Assembly (NCBI RefSeq): GCF_000336695.1
Contig: NZ_AOMC01000154.1
Span: forward strand, 1-45,077
Length of the DNA stretch: 45,077 bases
Source: Halococcus morrhuae DSM 1307
GTDB taxonomy: Archaea; Halobacteriota; Halobacteria; Halobacteriales; Halococcaceae
Direction: 5' to 3'
This document shows positions 1 to 6,954 of the stretch, piece after piece. Position 1 is the first letter of the stretch. Every line of letters starts with the position of its first letter. Under the pieces are notes generated by a model. The model was given only the letters and a program-made list of their open reading frames with translations, made no database searches and was not told the DNA's origin. Position numbers and translations under genes: made by a program.

Positions 1-7
1 AGCTTAC

Positions 8-87
8 GGCGCGTATCCCCTCCCTACTCGCTTGTGCGTCCGATGCAATCGGACGCCCGGCGCTCCTTGAGGGAGGGGTTTTGCGCC
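8..87. repeat. Nested inverted-repeat structure at contig start
   Basis: Three complementary arms nest inside one another. GGCGC (8-12) pairs with GCGCC (83-87). CCCCTCCCT (17-25) pairs with AGGGAGGGG (70-78). GCGTCCGAT (36-44) pairs with ATCGGACGC (48-56) around a GCA loop. A TTTT tract (79-82) follows the middle arm. The pairing is seen directly. It could be the 3' end of a structured RNA, a terminator, or the hairpin end of an IS200/IS605-type element cut off by the contig edge. No transposase remnant is recognisable. Confidence 0.5.
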
Positions 88-144
88 TGTCTTTTAGATA
101 AAACCGTTACTAGGATTTATTACAGAAGGAACGGTAGTTCTGTT

Positions 145-672
145 ATGGAGAGCAAACGTATTGCTGTACTTGCTGGGGTTATTGGAGTCATCAGTGCGGT
201 CATCAAGATTGTACCAGGGATTCTTCTAGGTAGCCTGTTCGAGCAGGGGCTCCCGGGCTGGCTACCCACGTTCGGAACGATTGGAGGGACAGCAACACTG
301 TACAACTATGGGATAGATGTCATCGGAGCGCTGCTGATGGTAGTCCTCGCGATCGGATTCGGTTATTCCGTGAGCCGACAACTCGATCTCAGCAACGAGT
401 ATCGGCAGTTCTGTGGTGCAGTCGTCGCCGGAACGACGGTTCCGTTCATTGTGCTATGGATAGTAGGGTTTGGAGCCTTCATTCTCGGAAATTTCAGCGC
501 TTTCACTGTTCTTGTGACGACCGTGATCGTTCTACGCCTATTTGCTACCGTCTCACTGCCTGTTATCGTCAGTGTATTCGCTGGTGCAGCGTTCGGTCAC
601 TTCTCAAGGGGTGAATCCTCGCCGCCTGAGCCAGACGAAATGAATACTGACGCGATATCTACGACGAGCTAA
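145..672 (+). CDS. Hypothetical four-helix membrane protein
   Basis: A 175-residue integral membrane protein of unknown function. Hydrophobic stretches lie at about residues 7-28, 50-75, 92-115 and 122-150, and the tail is hydrophilic and rich in Glu, Pro and Ser. I chose the ATG at 145 because an AT-rich TATA-like box (gatttatta, near 111-119) sits about 28 bases upstream, the leaderless arrangement common in haloarchaea. An in-frame GTG at 34 would add a basic, non-conserved-looking leader that runs through the hairpin. The gene uses more A/T-ending codons than its neighbours, which suggests acquisition or relaxed selection. I do not recognise the family. Confidence 0.7.
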   Translation: MESKRIAVLAGVIGVISAVIKIVPGILLGSLFEQGLPGWLPTFGTIGGTATLYNYGIDVIGALLMVVLAIGFGYSVSRQLDLSNEYRQFCGAVVAGTTVPFIVLWIVGFGAFILGNFSAFTVLVTTVIVLRLFATVSLPVIVSVFAGAAFGHFSRGESSPPEPDEMNTDAISTTS

Positions 673-863
673 ATCAACTCTCCGTTGTACTAGCGACGAA
701 CAGTCCATCCGTCGTGAGGGCGGACAGTGGACCGTCGAATGACGAATCGGTGGTGAGAGTCTGCAAGCAGGAGACTGGCGGTTATCGAGAGCAATCAGTT
801 CTCCCGATCCAAATCGATGGATCCGATTTCGCAACCGCTATGCGCCCGGGTTCGCATGCCTCT

Positions 864-1190
864 ATGATGGTCTCAGCGTGGCTGTACCTCGTCGTTGCAG
901 CGGTCTTCGAAACCGGCTGGGCACTCGGCCTCGAACTCTCGGACGGCTTCACGAAACTCGTCCCCAGCGTCGCGACGGTGATTTCGATGGCCATCAGCGT
1001 CGTGTTGCTGGCCAGAGCCGTACAGTCGCTCCCGATCGGAACGGCCTACGCCGTCTGGACGGGCATTGGAGCCGCCCTGACAGCCATTCTGGGCGTCGTT
1101 TTGTTCGACGAGGCCTCGAGCATCGCCCGCTTCGGGTTCATCGGTCTCATCGTCGCTGGCGTCGTCGGACTGGAGGTTACGGGCCATTGA
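864..1190 (+). CDS. Small multidrug resistance (SMR) exporter, Gdx/SugE-like
   Basis: A 108-residue protein with four transmembrane helices, the standard SMR length. SMR proteins work as antiparallel dimers that exchange protons for guanidinium or quaternary ammonium cations. The essential membrane Glu of helix 1 is residue 16 (VFETGWALGL), and the WALGL context is closer to the guanidinium exporter (Gdx, formerly SugE) branch than to EmrE. The helix 3 motif GTAYAVWTGIGA is intact. Two adjacent ATGs (864, 867) are possible starts. Longer upstream starts add a hydrophilic leader not typical of the family. No neighbouring second SMR subunit is present, so a homodimer is likely. Subtype assignment is inference from motifs. 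Confidence 0.85.
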   Translation: MMVSAWLYLVVAAVFETGWALGLELSDGFTKLVPSVATVISMAISVVLLARAVQSLPIGTAYAVWTGIGAALTAILGVVLFDEASSIARFGFIGLIVAGVVGLEVTGH

Positions 1191-1386
1191 GGCTGTCCCA
1201 CGGCCACGATGGAGCCAGCCGGTTTGCACGCGGAAAGTGAATTACTCGCGAGTCTTACGAAAGACGGTCATTGGTGTTGAAGATGCATTCGATCCGCCGA
1301 TGGCGAACGGTCTCGTCGATCGCGCGGCCGGACACTATATTGAGCAACCCGCGTTCGGGTAGCAGCTGGGCACTATTTCATACGAA

Positions 1387-1395
1387 TTATATATT
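1387..1395 (+). promoter_or_regulatory. TATA box of the 55-residue membrane peptide gene
   Basis: TTATATATT stands in GC-rich surroundings, with its centre about 25 bases before the ATG at 1416. This spacing predicts a leaderless transcript starting at or just before the start codon. Confidence 0.55.
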
Positions 1396-1415
1396 TGAAT
1401 GCGTAAGACTCAGTA

Positions 1416-1583
1416 ATGAGCAGTTTGCTTTCGAGGATCGGCTGGGCAGGAGTCGGGCTCATGACTGCAGGAACGGTTCCATTCATTCTCGAAACTCCCG
1501 CGGCTGCTGTCGCAGTATCGCTGCTCGCCCTCGGCTCGTTCTACATTGCAGTAAAGGGGTCGGATCTTCAGGTGATTCCGTAG
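1416..1583 (+). CDS. Small hypothetical membrane protein (55 aa)
   Basis: This short reading frame starts with MSSLLSRIGWAGVGLM and encodes 55 residues with two hydrophobic segments, at about 8-26 and 29-46, separated by a turn containing Glu and Pro. It ends at TAG 1581-1583. Support comes from the good TATA box exactly one promoter length upstream and from the two-helix composition. The flanking DNA (1191-1415) holds no other credible gene. Function is unknown. Two-helix peptides of this kind are common and poorly studied in haloarchaea. Confidence 0.6.
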   Translation: MSSLLSRIGWAGVGLMTAGTVPFILETPAAAVAVSLLALGSFYIAVKGSDLQVIP

Positions 1584-1619
1584 AAGCCGTGAGGGAGATG
1601 ATTGCAGCCGATGGACGGT

Positions 1620-2102
1620 TTACAGTTCGCGCGTCAGCCCGTCGCGTAGATCGCGCCCGAAGTAGTGCCCGACGAGTCCGGCGAGCAGTCCGACGCCGGC
1701 AGCGACCGCGATGACCGGAGCCCCGACTCCGCCGATCGTCAGTGCGAAGTAATCGAGTAGCGTGCCGAGAGCGGGCACGAGCGCACCCGCCAGGCCGGCT
1801 TCGACGTAGTGGCGGCGCTCGCTCGCCGCGCCGAGTGTAAAGGTTGCAAAAAAGACGCCGACGTATCTGAGTATCGCGCCGAGGATCGGCACGAGGCCAC
1901 CGAGAGCGACGCCGACGGCGGTGAGCGCGAGCGCGACGACGAACGTTCGCACCGAGAAGACGTCGCCCGCTCGCTCGCGCAGCGTCGGCCCGTCGCTCGC
2001 CGTCGGCGGTTCGTCGTCGACCGCCTCGGCCGTGGTCTCGACCTCCGCGAGCAGCTCGTCGGTGTCGCGGGTCGTCGTTTGTTCGCCGGCGCGGTCGGCC
2101 AT
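1620..2102 (-). CDS. Haloarchaeal membrane protein, function unknown
   Basis: A 160-residue protein with an acidic, hydrophilic N-terminal 50 residues (presumably cytoplasmic) followed by about four hydrophobic segments (roughly 52-75, 80-93, 100-118, 122-147). The glycine- and alanine-rich helices and the closing sequence GHYFGRDLRDGLTREL do not match any transporter signature I know. The ATG at 2102 is the only obvious start. The gene ends close to the downstream small peptide gene on the other strand (37 bases apart), so the two are convergent. No function should be assigned. Confidence 0.75.
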   Translation of the reverse strand: MADRAGEQTTTRDTDELLAEVETTAEAVDDEPPTASDGPTLRERAGDVFSVRTFVVALALTAVGVALGGLVPILGAILRYVGVFFATFTLGAASERRHYVEAGLAGALVPALGTLLDYFALTIGGVGAPVIAVAAGVGLLAGLVGHYFGRDLRDGLTREL

Positions 2103-2164
2103 ACGGGAACGTGTGCCCCGAACGACATGGACCTTTCCCTGTCGATCGGTTCGATCGTGACCCC

Positions 2165-3055
2165 TCAGTCGCCGAGCGCGGTCAGTTCGTCGACATCGGG
2201 GATGGCATCGCTCGCGGCGGTGATCTGTTGCATGCGCTGGCCGTGTTTGCTGGTGGCGTATTCGACGAGTTCGTTCGGCTCGATACCGGGTTCGTCGCTC
2301 TCGTAGTCGGGGATCGACGCCTGCACCAGCGGGAGCAGCTCGCCGACGGTGTCCTCGATGACCGACGCATCGACCCGCTCGCTCTCGACGAGCTCCTTGA
2401 GTTTCGCCATGCCGAAGCCGACGTGGCGACCTTCGTCGCTGCGAATCGAGGTGAGCCCCTCGACGAGCCCCGGCAGATGCGGCACGTCGGGATAGCTGTC
2501 AGTGTCGAACTGGCGAGTGAGTCCGTAGTAGCCAGTTTGAGCGAGAATTCCCTCGACGGTCATGTGGTAATGTGAGTACGCCTTCGCACGGTTTTCCGGC
2601 GTGTCGTCGTCGAGCAGCCGTGCCATCGCGCGCTCGTTGCGCTCGAACAGTTCGTCGTACTCGTCGGAGAACCACCGTTCGTCGGCCGGCGAGCTGCGCT
2701 CCGCACCGCGGTCGTCCTCGGCCGGATGAATGACCTCACGCCAGTACCGATCGAAGAAGTCCGCGTGTTTTGCCTCCTCGTAGAGTTGGGTCGTAATGAA
2801 CAGCTGATCCTCGAAATCGTCAAGGACGACCGACAGCGGCGCGAGGTCCTCGGCGACGGCGTCCTCGCCAGCGCCGAACAGCGCGAGCGCACGCTTGAGC
2901 CCCTCGAAACCGACCTCGTCGAGATCGGCCAGCGCAGCACGGTCGTCTGCGAGATCTATCTCGTGGGGATCCCAGTGTTTCTCGACGGCGTGACGGTAGT
3001 AGCGGTACGTTCGTGCGTCGGTGTCGATCTGCATCGACGGTTCGGTCCCCGACAT
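2165..3055 (-). CDS. R2-like ligand-binding oxidase (R2lox) homologue
   Basis: A ferritin-fold di-metal protein of 296 residues from the ATG at 3055; an in-frame GTG at 3076 would add seven. The six metal ligands of the R2/R2lox fold can be placed: Glu64, Glu94 and His97 (EEAKH), Glu168 (TVEGIL), Glu208 and His211 (DEGRH). Val67 lies three residues after the first Glu and Tyr163 lies five before the fourth ligand. These are the positions of the Val-Tyr ether crosslink in R2lox proteins, which carry a Mn/Fe cofactor and a bound fatty acid. Databases often label such proteins ribonucleotide reductase beta, but no large subunit is near. The substrate is unknown. The promoter region is shared with gatD. 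Confidence 0.8.
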   Translation of the reverse strand: MSGTEPSMQIDTDARTYRYYRHAVEKHWDPHEIDLADDRAALADLDEVGFEGLKRALALFGAGEDAVAEDLAPLSVVLDDFEDQLFITTQLYEEAKHADFFDRYWREVIHPAEDDRGAERSSPADERWFSDEYDELFERNERAMARLLDDDTPENRAKAYSHYHMTVEGILAQTGYYGLTRQFDTDSYPDVPHLPGLVEGLTSIRSDEGRHVGFGMAKLKELVESERVDASVIEDTVGELLPLVQASIPDYESDEPGIEPNELVEYATSKHGQRMQQITAASDAIPDVDELTALGD

Positions 3056-3111
3056 CTCGTGCGGGCTACGCACCACCGGCCCATGAAGCCCCTGCCAGCT
3101 CGACGGGGATA

Positions 3112-3120
3112 TTTATATAT
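3112..3120. promoter_or_regulatory. Divergent TATA region between R2lox gene and gatD
   Basis: TTTATATAT reads as a plausible TATA element on both strands. Leftward it would start transcription about 25-30 bases on, just ahead of the R2lox starts at 3076 or 3055. Rightward it predicts a start near 3145 and a roughly 45-base leader before gatD. Whether one or both directions use it is not determined by sequence alone. Confidence 0.5.
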
Positions 3121-3188
3121 CGGCATGCGGTTCAGCGGTGCGATCGGCGGAAGGACGAATTGAAGTCCGCGAGGGCGGTAGTCGAGGT

Positions 3189-4457
3189 ATGAATCCGGGC
3201 GATCGCGTCCGTCTCACGCGCGAGGGACGGACCCACGAGGGGGTTCTCATGCCCGCCACGACCGCGGAGCGCGCCGTACTCAAACTCGACGGCGGCTACA
3301 ACGTCGGTATCGACAGAGAGGGGGCCGAGTTGGAGGTCGTCGAGGCGGCCGTCCACGACGTCGGCGGTGCGGACGCGAGCGAGTCCTCACAGGTGGCGTT
3401 CGACGAAGAGTTGCCGACGATCGCGCTCGTTTCGACGGGTGGCACGATCGCCTCGACGGTCGATTATCGTACGGGAGCCGTGACGGCGCGGTTCGACGCC
3501 GAGGACGTGCTCCAGGCGGTGCCCGATCTCGCGGGGCGGGCGAACTACCGCGGACGGGTCGTGGCGAACATCCTCTCGGAGAACATGACGCCCGATGTCT
3601 GGCAGGAGCTGGCCCAGGCGGTCCACGAGGAGATCGAGGCGGGTGCCGACGGCGTGGTCGTGATGCACGGCACGGACACGATGCAGTTCTCGGCGAGCGC
3701 GCTCGCGTTCATGCTCGATACTCCGGTGCCGGTGGTCTTTACGGGGAGCCAGCGCTCGGCCGATCGCCCCTCGTCGGACAACGTGATGAACGCCGTCTGT
3801 GCGGTCGAAGCGGCCAAAAGCGACTGTGCCGAGGTCATGGTCTGCATGCACGCGAGCGATTCCGACGACCGGTGTGCGCTTCACCGGGGGACCCGTGTGC
3901 GGAAGAACCACACCTCGCGCCGTGACGCCTTCGCGACCGTCGACGGGACGCCGCTCGGTCACGTCGACTACGAGAACGGAGAGGTAAAATTCCACGAGGA
4001 GCACCGCGAGCGTGGCGCAGTTGACCTCGCCATCGCGCCGAACCTCGAAACCGATGTCGAACTGGTGAAGTTCACGCCCGGCACGAGCGAGCAGTTCCTC
4101 GATGTTGCCGAGGACAGTGCCGGACTCGTCCTCGAAGGCACGGGATTGGGGCACGTCCACACCGACTGGATACCGCGGATCGAGGAGCTGATCGACCAGG
4201 GGACGACGGTCGTGATGACGAGTCAGTGTCTCTCGGGGCGGGTCTGTGACCGGGTCTACGACACCGGGCGCGATCTGCTCGATGCGGGCGTCGTCGAGGC
4301 CGAGGACACCCTGCCCGGCACCGCGAAGGTGAAACTGATGTGGGCGCTGGCGAACGAAGACGAGGTTGCCAAGACGATGGGCACGTCGATGGCCGGCGAG
4401 TGCACCGAGCGGTCGGTGCCCGCCGAGAGTCTCGTCGACGGAGGTCGTATGCAGTGA
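3189..4457 (+). CDS. gatD: Glutamyl-tRNA(Gln) amidotransferase subunit D
   Basis: GatD is the asparaginase-like subunit of the archaeal GatDE complex. It releases ammonia from glutamine so that GatE can convert Glu-tRNA(Gln) to Gln-tRNA(Gln). The protein has 422 residues: an N-terminal small beta domain (about 1-72), then an L-asparaginase-type amidohydrolase domain. The first catalytic Thr is in STGGTIAS (Thr86) and the second motif is MHGTDTM (Thr162-Asp163). The ATG at 3189 matches the usual beginning of the N-terminal domain. A start at 3138 would add a non-conserved leader. GatE is not in this window. The stop overlaps the start of the next gene. Confidence 0.95.
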   Translation: MNPGDRVRLTREGRTHEGVLMPATTAERAVLKLDGGYNVGIDREGAELEVVEAAVHDVGGADASESSQVAFDEELPTIALVSTGGTIASTVDYRTGAVTARFDAEDVLQAVPDLAGRANYRGRVVANILSENMTPDVWQELAQAVHEEIEAGADGVVVMHGTDTMQFSASALAFMLDTPVPVVFTGSQRSADRPSSDNVMNAVCAVEAAKSDCAEVMVCMHASDSDDRCALHRGTRVRKNHTSRRDAFATVDGTPLGHVDYENGEVKFHEEHRERGAVDLAIAPNLETDVELVKFTPGTSEQFLDVAEDSAGLVLEGTGLGHVHTDWIPRIEELIDQGTTVVMTSQCLSGRVCDRVYDTGRDLLDAGVVEAEDTLPGTAKVKLMWALANEDEVAKTMGTSMAGECTERSVPAESLVDGGRMQ

Positions 4458-5368
4458 GTACGGGTATTCACATCCGCCAGGCTCGCCGGGAGGATTACGA
4501 GGCGGTCGTGGAGTTCACCCGCGGGACGTGGGCCGATCGCGAGGCGAGCGACTACATCCCGGACGTCTATCACGAGTGGGTCGCGAGCGACGGCGATCGC
4601 CAGCGGACGTTCGTCGCCGACGCCAGCGACGACATCGCGGGCATCTGCCAGGGCGTGCTGCTCTCCGGCCACGAGGCGTGGGCCCAGGGGATGCGCGTCA
4701 ACCCCGACTACCGCGGCGCGGGCCTCAGCACGAAACTGAACGACGCGCTGTTCGCGTGGGCGCGTGAGCACGGGGCGAGCCTCTGCCGGAACATGGTTTT
4801 CTCGTGGAACGTGGCCGGACTGGGCGGGTCGCGTGCCGCCGGGTTCGATCCACGGACGGAGTTCCGCTGGGCGCATCCCGAACCCGAGCCGAATCACAGT
4901 GGAAAGAAACCGGGCTACGACGTGACCGACGCACCGGACGATGCCTGGGGCTACTGGCAGCGCTCGGCGGCACGGGACGCTCTGGACGGCCTCGTTCTCG
5001 ACAGAAACGAATCATGGGCCGTCTCGGAGCTCACCCGCGAGCGTTTGCGTCGGGCGGCCGACGAAACGCGTGTGTTCGCCGTCCAGGGGGCCGATGGCAT
5101 CCGGGGGATGGCCCACCGGGTGCGCGACTACGAGCGCGAGCAGGACGGCGAACGCGAGCACTGGGCCGAGTACGGCGTCGGTGCATGGGACAATCTCGAC
5201 GCCGCACGGGCGCTGTTCGATGCGATCAGCGCTGATGCCGCCGAATTGGATGCCGACCGCACGCGAGTGCTGATCCCCGAGACGCCACGGCACGTTTCGG
5301 ACGCCGCGGCCGCCCGCGTCGCGGTGAGTGGCGAACCGGATTTCGTGCTCGAAGCCGATCTCTCCTGA
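4454..5368 (+). CDS. GNAT-family N-acetyltransferase, translationally coupled to gatD
   Basis: A 304-residue protein with an N-terminal GNAT domain: IHIRQARREDYEAVVEF forms strand 1 and MRVNPDYRGAGLSTKLNDAL contains the acetyl-CoA-binding RxxGxxS/A loop. The C-terminal half (about 160-304) looks like a degenerate second GNAT-like domain. The GTG start at 4454 overlaps the gatD stop as GTGA, so the two are probably co-translated. Its substrate is unknown. Coupling to gatD suggests, without proving, a link to amino acid or tRNA metabolism. The upstream in-frame extension lies inside gatD and is rejected. Confidence 0.85.
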   Translation: MSTGIHIRQARREDYEAVVEFTRGTWADREASDYIPDVYHEWVASDGDRQRTFVADASDDIAGICQGVLLSGHEAWAQGMRVNPDYRGAGLSTKLNDALFAWAREHGASLCRNMVFSWNVAGLGGSRAAGFDPRTEFRWAHPEPEPNHSGKKPGYDVTDAPDDAWGYWQRSAARDALDGLVLDRNESWAVSELTRERLRRAADETRVFAVQGADGIRGMAHRVRDYEREQDGEREHWAEYGVGAWDNLDAARALFDAISADAAELDADRTRVLIPETPRHVSDAAAARVAVSGEPDFVLEADLS

Positions 5369-5385
5369 AGCCGCCACGTCAGTAT

Positions 5386-5722
5386 GCTTGCAAAAATGCC
5401 GCGAGCGAGCCGCAGGCGAGCGAGCAGCCCCTCGATTCGCCTGGCGTCTCGGCAAGCGACGCGAGCTGAGGCTCAGGAGAGCTTGCTCTCCTGGTGGATG
5501 AATGGCGAGGGGCGTCAGGTGCGAACGGAGTGAGCACCGCGACTGCGAGCGGGGAGCGCAGCGACCCGCGAGCACGCGAGTGAAACGAGCGCCCCGAGGG
5601 CTTCGGCGGTGCGGAGGCGGAGAGTGGTAGCATCCGCGCGAGCGCAGCGAGCGCGGTTCGCCGTGAGTGACCGAGCGTAGCGAGGGAACGAGCGGCAGTT
5701 TTTGGTCCAGGTTTTTGCAAGC
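5386..5722. repeat. GC-rich non-coding repeat element bounded by 11-bp inverted repeats
   Basis: The 414-base gap between the convergent GNAT and menB genes contains no credible gene. GCTTGCAAAAA (5386-5396) and TTTTTGCAAGC (5712-5722) form a perfect inverted repeat. Inside are a perfect hairpin, AGGAGAGC-TT-GCTCTCCT (5475-5492), and variants of GAGCGnAGCGAG at about 5523, 5554, 5640 and 5673, with another just outside at 5738. Many frames stay open because stop codons are rare, which explains the false reading frames here. It may be a mobile miniature element, a shared 3' UTR/terminator region, or a repeat family of haloarchaeal intergenic DNA. Confidence 0.6.
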
Positions 5723-5782
5723 GGGGGTCAAGCGAGCGACCGGAGGGAGCGAGCGCGACCCCTCGCAGCAAAAAGTGGTGGT

Positions 5783-6670
5783 TCAATAATACCAGGGAAC
5801 GTCCTCGAACTCGGGGTCGCGGCCGTCCATGAACGCTTCGCGTCCTTCTTGTGCTTCGTCGGTCATGTAGGCCAGCCGGGTGGCTTCGCCGGCGAAGACC
5901 TGCTGACCGACCATGCCGTCGTCGGTAGCGTTGAAACCGTATTTGAGCATGCGGATGGCCGTCGGCGATTTGCCGTTGATCCGGTCGGCCCAGTCCAGAG
6001 CCGTGGATTCGAGCTCGTCATGCGGGACCGCCTCGTTGACCATGCCCATCTCGGCGGCCTCGTCGGCGTCGTAGGTCTTCCCGAGAAAGAACACCTCGCG
6101 AGCCTTCTTCTGACCGATCTGTTTGGCGAGGTAGGCGGAGCCGAAGCCGCTGTCGAAGCTCGCGACATCGGGATCGGTCTGGAGGAACTTCGCGTGCTCC
6201 CGGCTGGCGATGGTGAGATCGCAGACGACGTGAAGGGAGTGGCCACCGCCGACCGCCCAGCCGGGGACGACCGCGACGACGGGTTTCGGGAGGTGGCGGA
6301 TCGCGCGCTGGACTTCGAGGATGTGGAGCCGGCCGGTGTTCTCGCTGTCACCCTCGTCGCCGTCGTATTCGTAGCCGGAGCCGCCACGGACCGACTGATC
6401 GCCGCCCGAGCAGAAGGCCCAGCCGTCGTCCTTCGGCGAGGGGCCGTTGCCGGTCAGCAGCACGCAGCCGACGTCGGTCTGGCGTTTGGCGTGGTCGAGC
6501 GCCGTCGCGAGCTCGTCGACGGTTTTGGGGCGAAAGGCGTTGCGTACCGCGGGGCGATCGAAGGCGATGCGGACGGCTCCCGAATCGGTGGCCCGGTGAT
6601 AGGTGATGTCCGCGAAGTCGAACCGATCGATCGAGCGCCAACGGTCGGGATCGAACAGTGCCGAAACCAT
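5783..6670 (-). CDS. menB: 1,4-dihydroxy-2-naphthoyl-CoA synthase
   Basis: MenB closes the second ring of menaquinone by converting o-succinylbenzoyl-CoA to 1,4-dihydroxy-2-naphthoyl-CoA. This crotonase-fold protein has 295 residues from the ATG at 6670; a GTG at 6676 is also possible. Diagnostic features are the DGWAFCSGGDQSVRG segment with its oxyanion-hole glycines, VPGWAVGGGHSLHVVCDL, the DSGFGSAYLA loop, and a C-terminus ending in DPEFEDVPWYY typical of MenB rather than fatty-acid crotonases. It is separated from menD and menF by an oppositely oriented ABC operon. Menaquinone is the respiratory quinone of haloarchaea. Confidence 0.95.
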   Translation of the reverse strand: MVSALFDPDRWRSIDRFDFADITYHRATDSGAVRIAFDRPAVRNAFRPKTVDELATALDHAKRQTDVGCVLLTGNGPSPKDDGWAFCSGGDQSVRGGSGYEYDGDEGDSENTGRLHILEVQRAIRHLPKPVVAVVPGWAVGGGHSLHVVCDLTIASREHAKFLQTDPDVASFDSGFGSAYLAKQIGQKKAREVFFLGKTYDADEAAEMGMVNEAVPHDELESTALDWADRINGKSPTAIRMLKYGFNATDDGMVGQQVFAGEATRLAYMTDEAQEGREAFMDGRDPEFEDVPWYY

Positions 6671-6724
6671 ACTCACACTGTGCCCGGATGAGCGAAAAAC
6701 CTTGGTAGTCGGGCGGTGGCGGCG

Positions 6725-6734
6725 GTAACGTTAC
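6725..6734. promoter_or_regulatory. Palindrome in the menB / ABC-operon divergent region
   Basis: GTAACGTTAC is a perfect 10-bp palindrome 55 bases upstream of the menB start, inside the 284-base region between menB and the divergent osmoprotectant operon. It is a candidate operator, but short palindromes also occur by chance. Confidence 0.25.
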
Positions 6735-6834
6735 GTGAGCGGTCGACCGATTCGTGGCGCATCGTCATTGCCTGCGTTGTTCGGCAACACGCGTTCGTGT
6801 GGCACGCATGCGCACTGGCAAGCCCAGAGATTAA

Positions 6835-6951
6835 GTGTCCGACTCCGTGTTATCTCAGCGCCACAGCGATGCAGCACTTGATGCACTCAAGCGACTCAGA
6901 GAACCGTCCATCCAGCGCACGGGCGCTGTCGAGACGGATCGGGGAGGATAG
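6835..6951 (+). CDS. Candidate short upstream ORF (38 aa) before the ABC operon
   Basis: GTG at 6835 opens a 38-codon frame beginning MSDSVLSQRHSDAALDAL and ending in TAG four bases before the GTG start of the substrate-binding protein, in the same frame. The predicted peptide is mostly helical and polar, with a basic and Arg-rich second half. It contains the Shine-Dalgarno-like GGGGAGGA that serves the next gene. It could be a leader peptide, a remnant of a regulator, or chance. No homologue is recognised. Confidence 0.3.
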   Translation: MSDSVLSQRHSDAALDALKRLREPSIQRTGAVETDRGG

Positions 6952-6954
6952 AAC

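Noticed and set aside
1-144. C-terminal fragment of a TnpB-like transposase at the contig start
   Set aside because: The frame is open, but the short sequence shows no zinc-ribbon or RuvC motif, so only the hairpin structure is reported.
1271-1714. 147-codon plus-strand frame
   Set aside because: Arg/Ser-rich composition without conserved features; it overlaps the better-supported 55-residue membrane peptide gene in another frame and the 3' end of the convergent gene.
2165-3055. Annotation as ribonucleotide reductase beta subunit
   Set aside because: The Val and Tyr crosslink positions and the absence of a large-subunit gene nearby fit R2lox better.
5012-5731. Minus-strand frames through the intergenic repeat element
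   Set aside because: Open only because GC-rich repeats contain few stops; proteins are Ser/Arg/Pro-rich and lack domain features.
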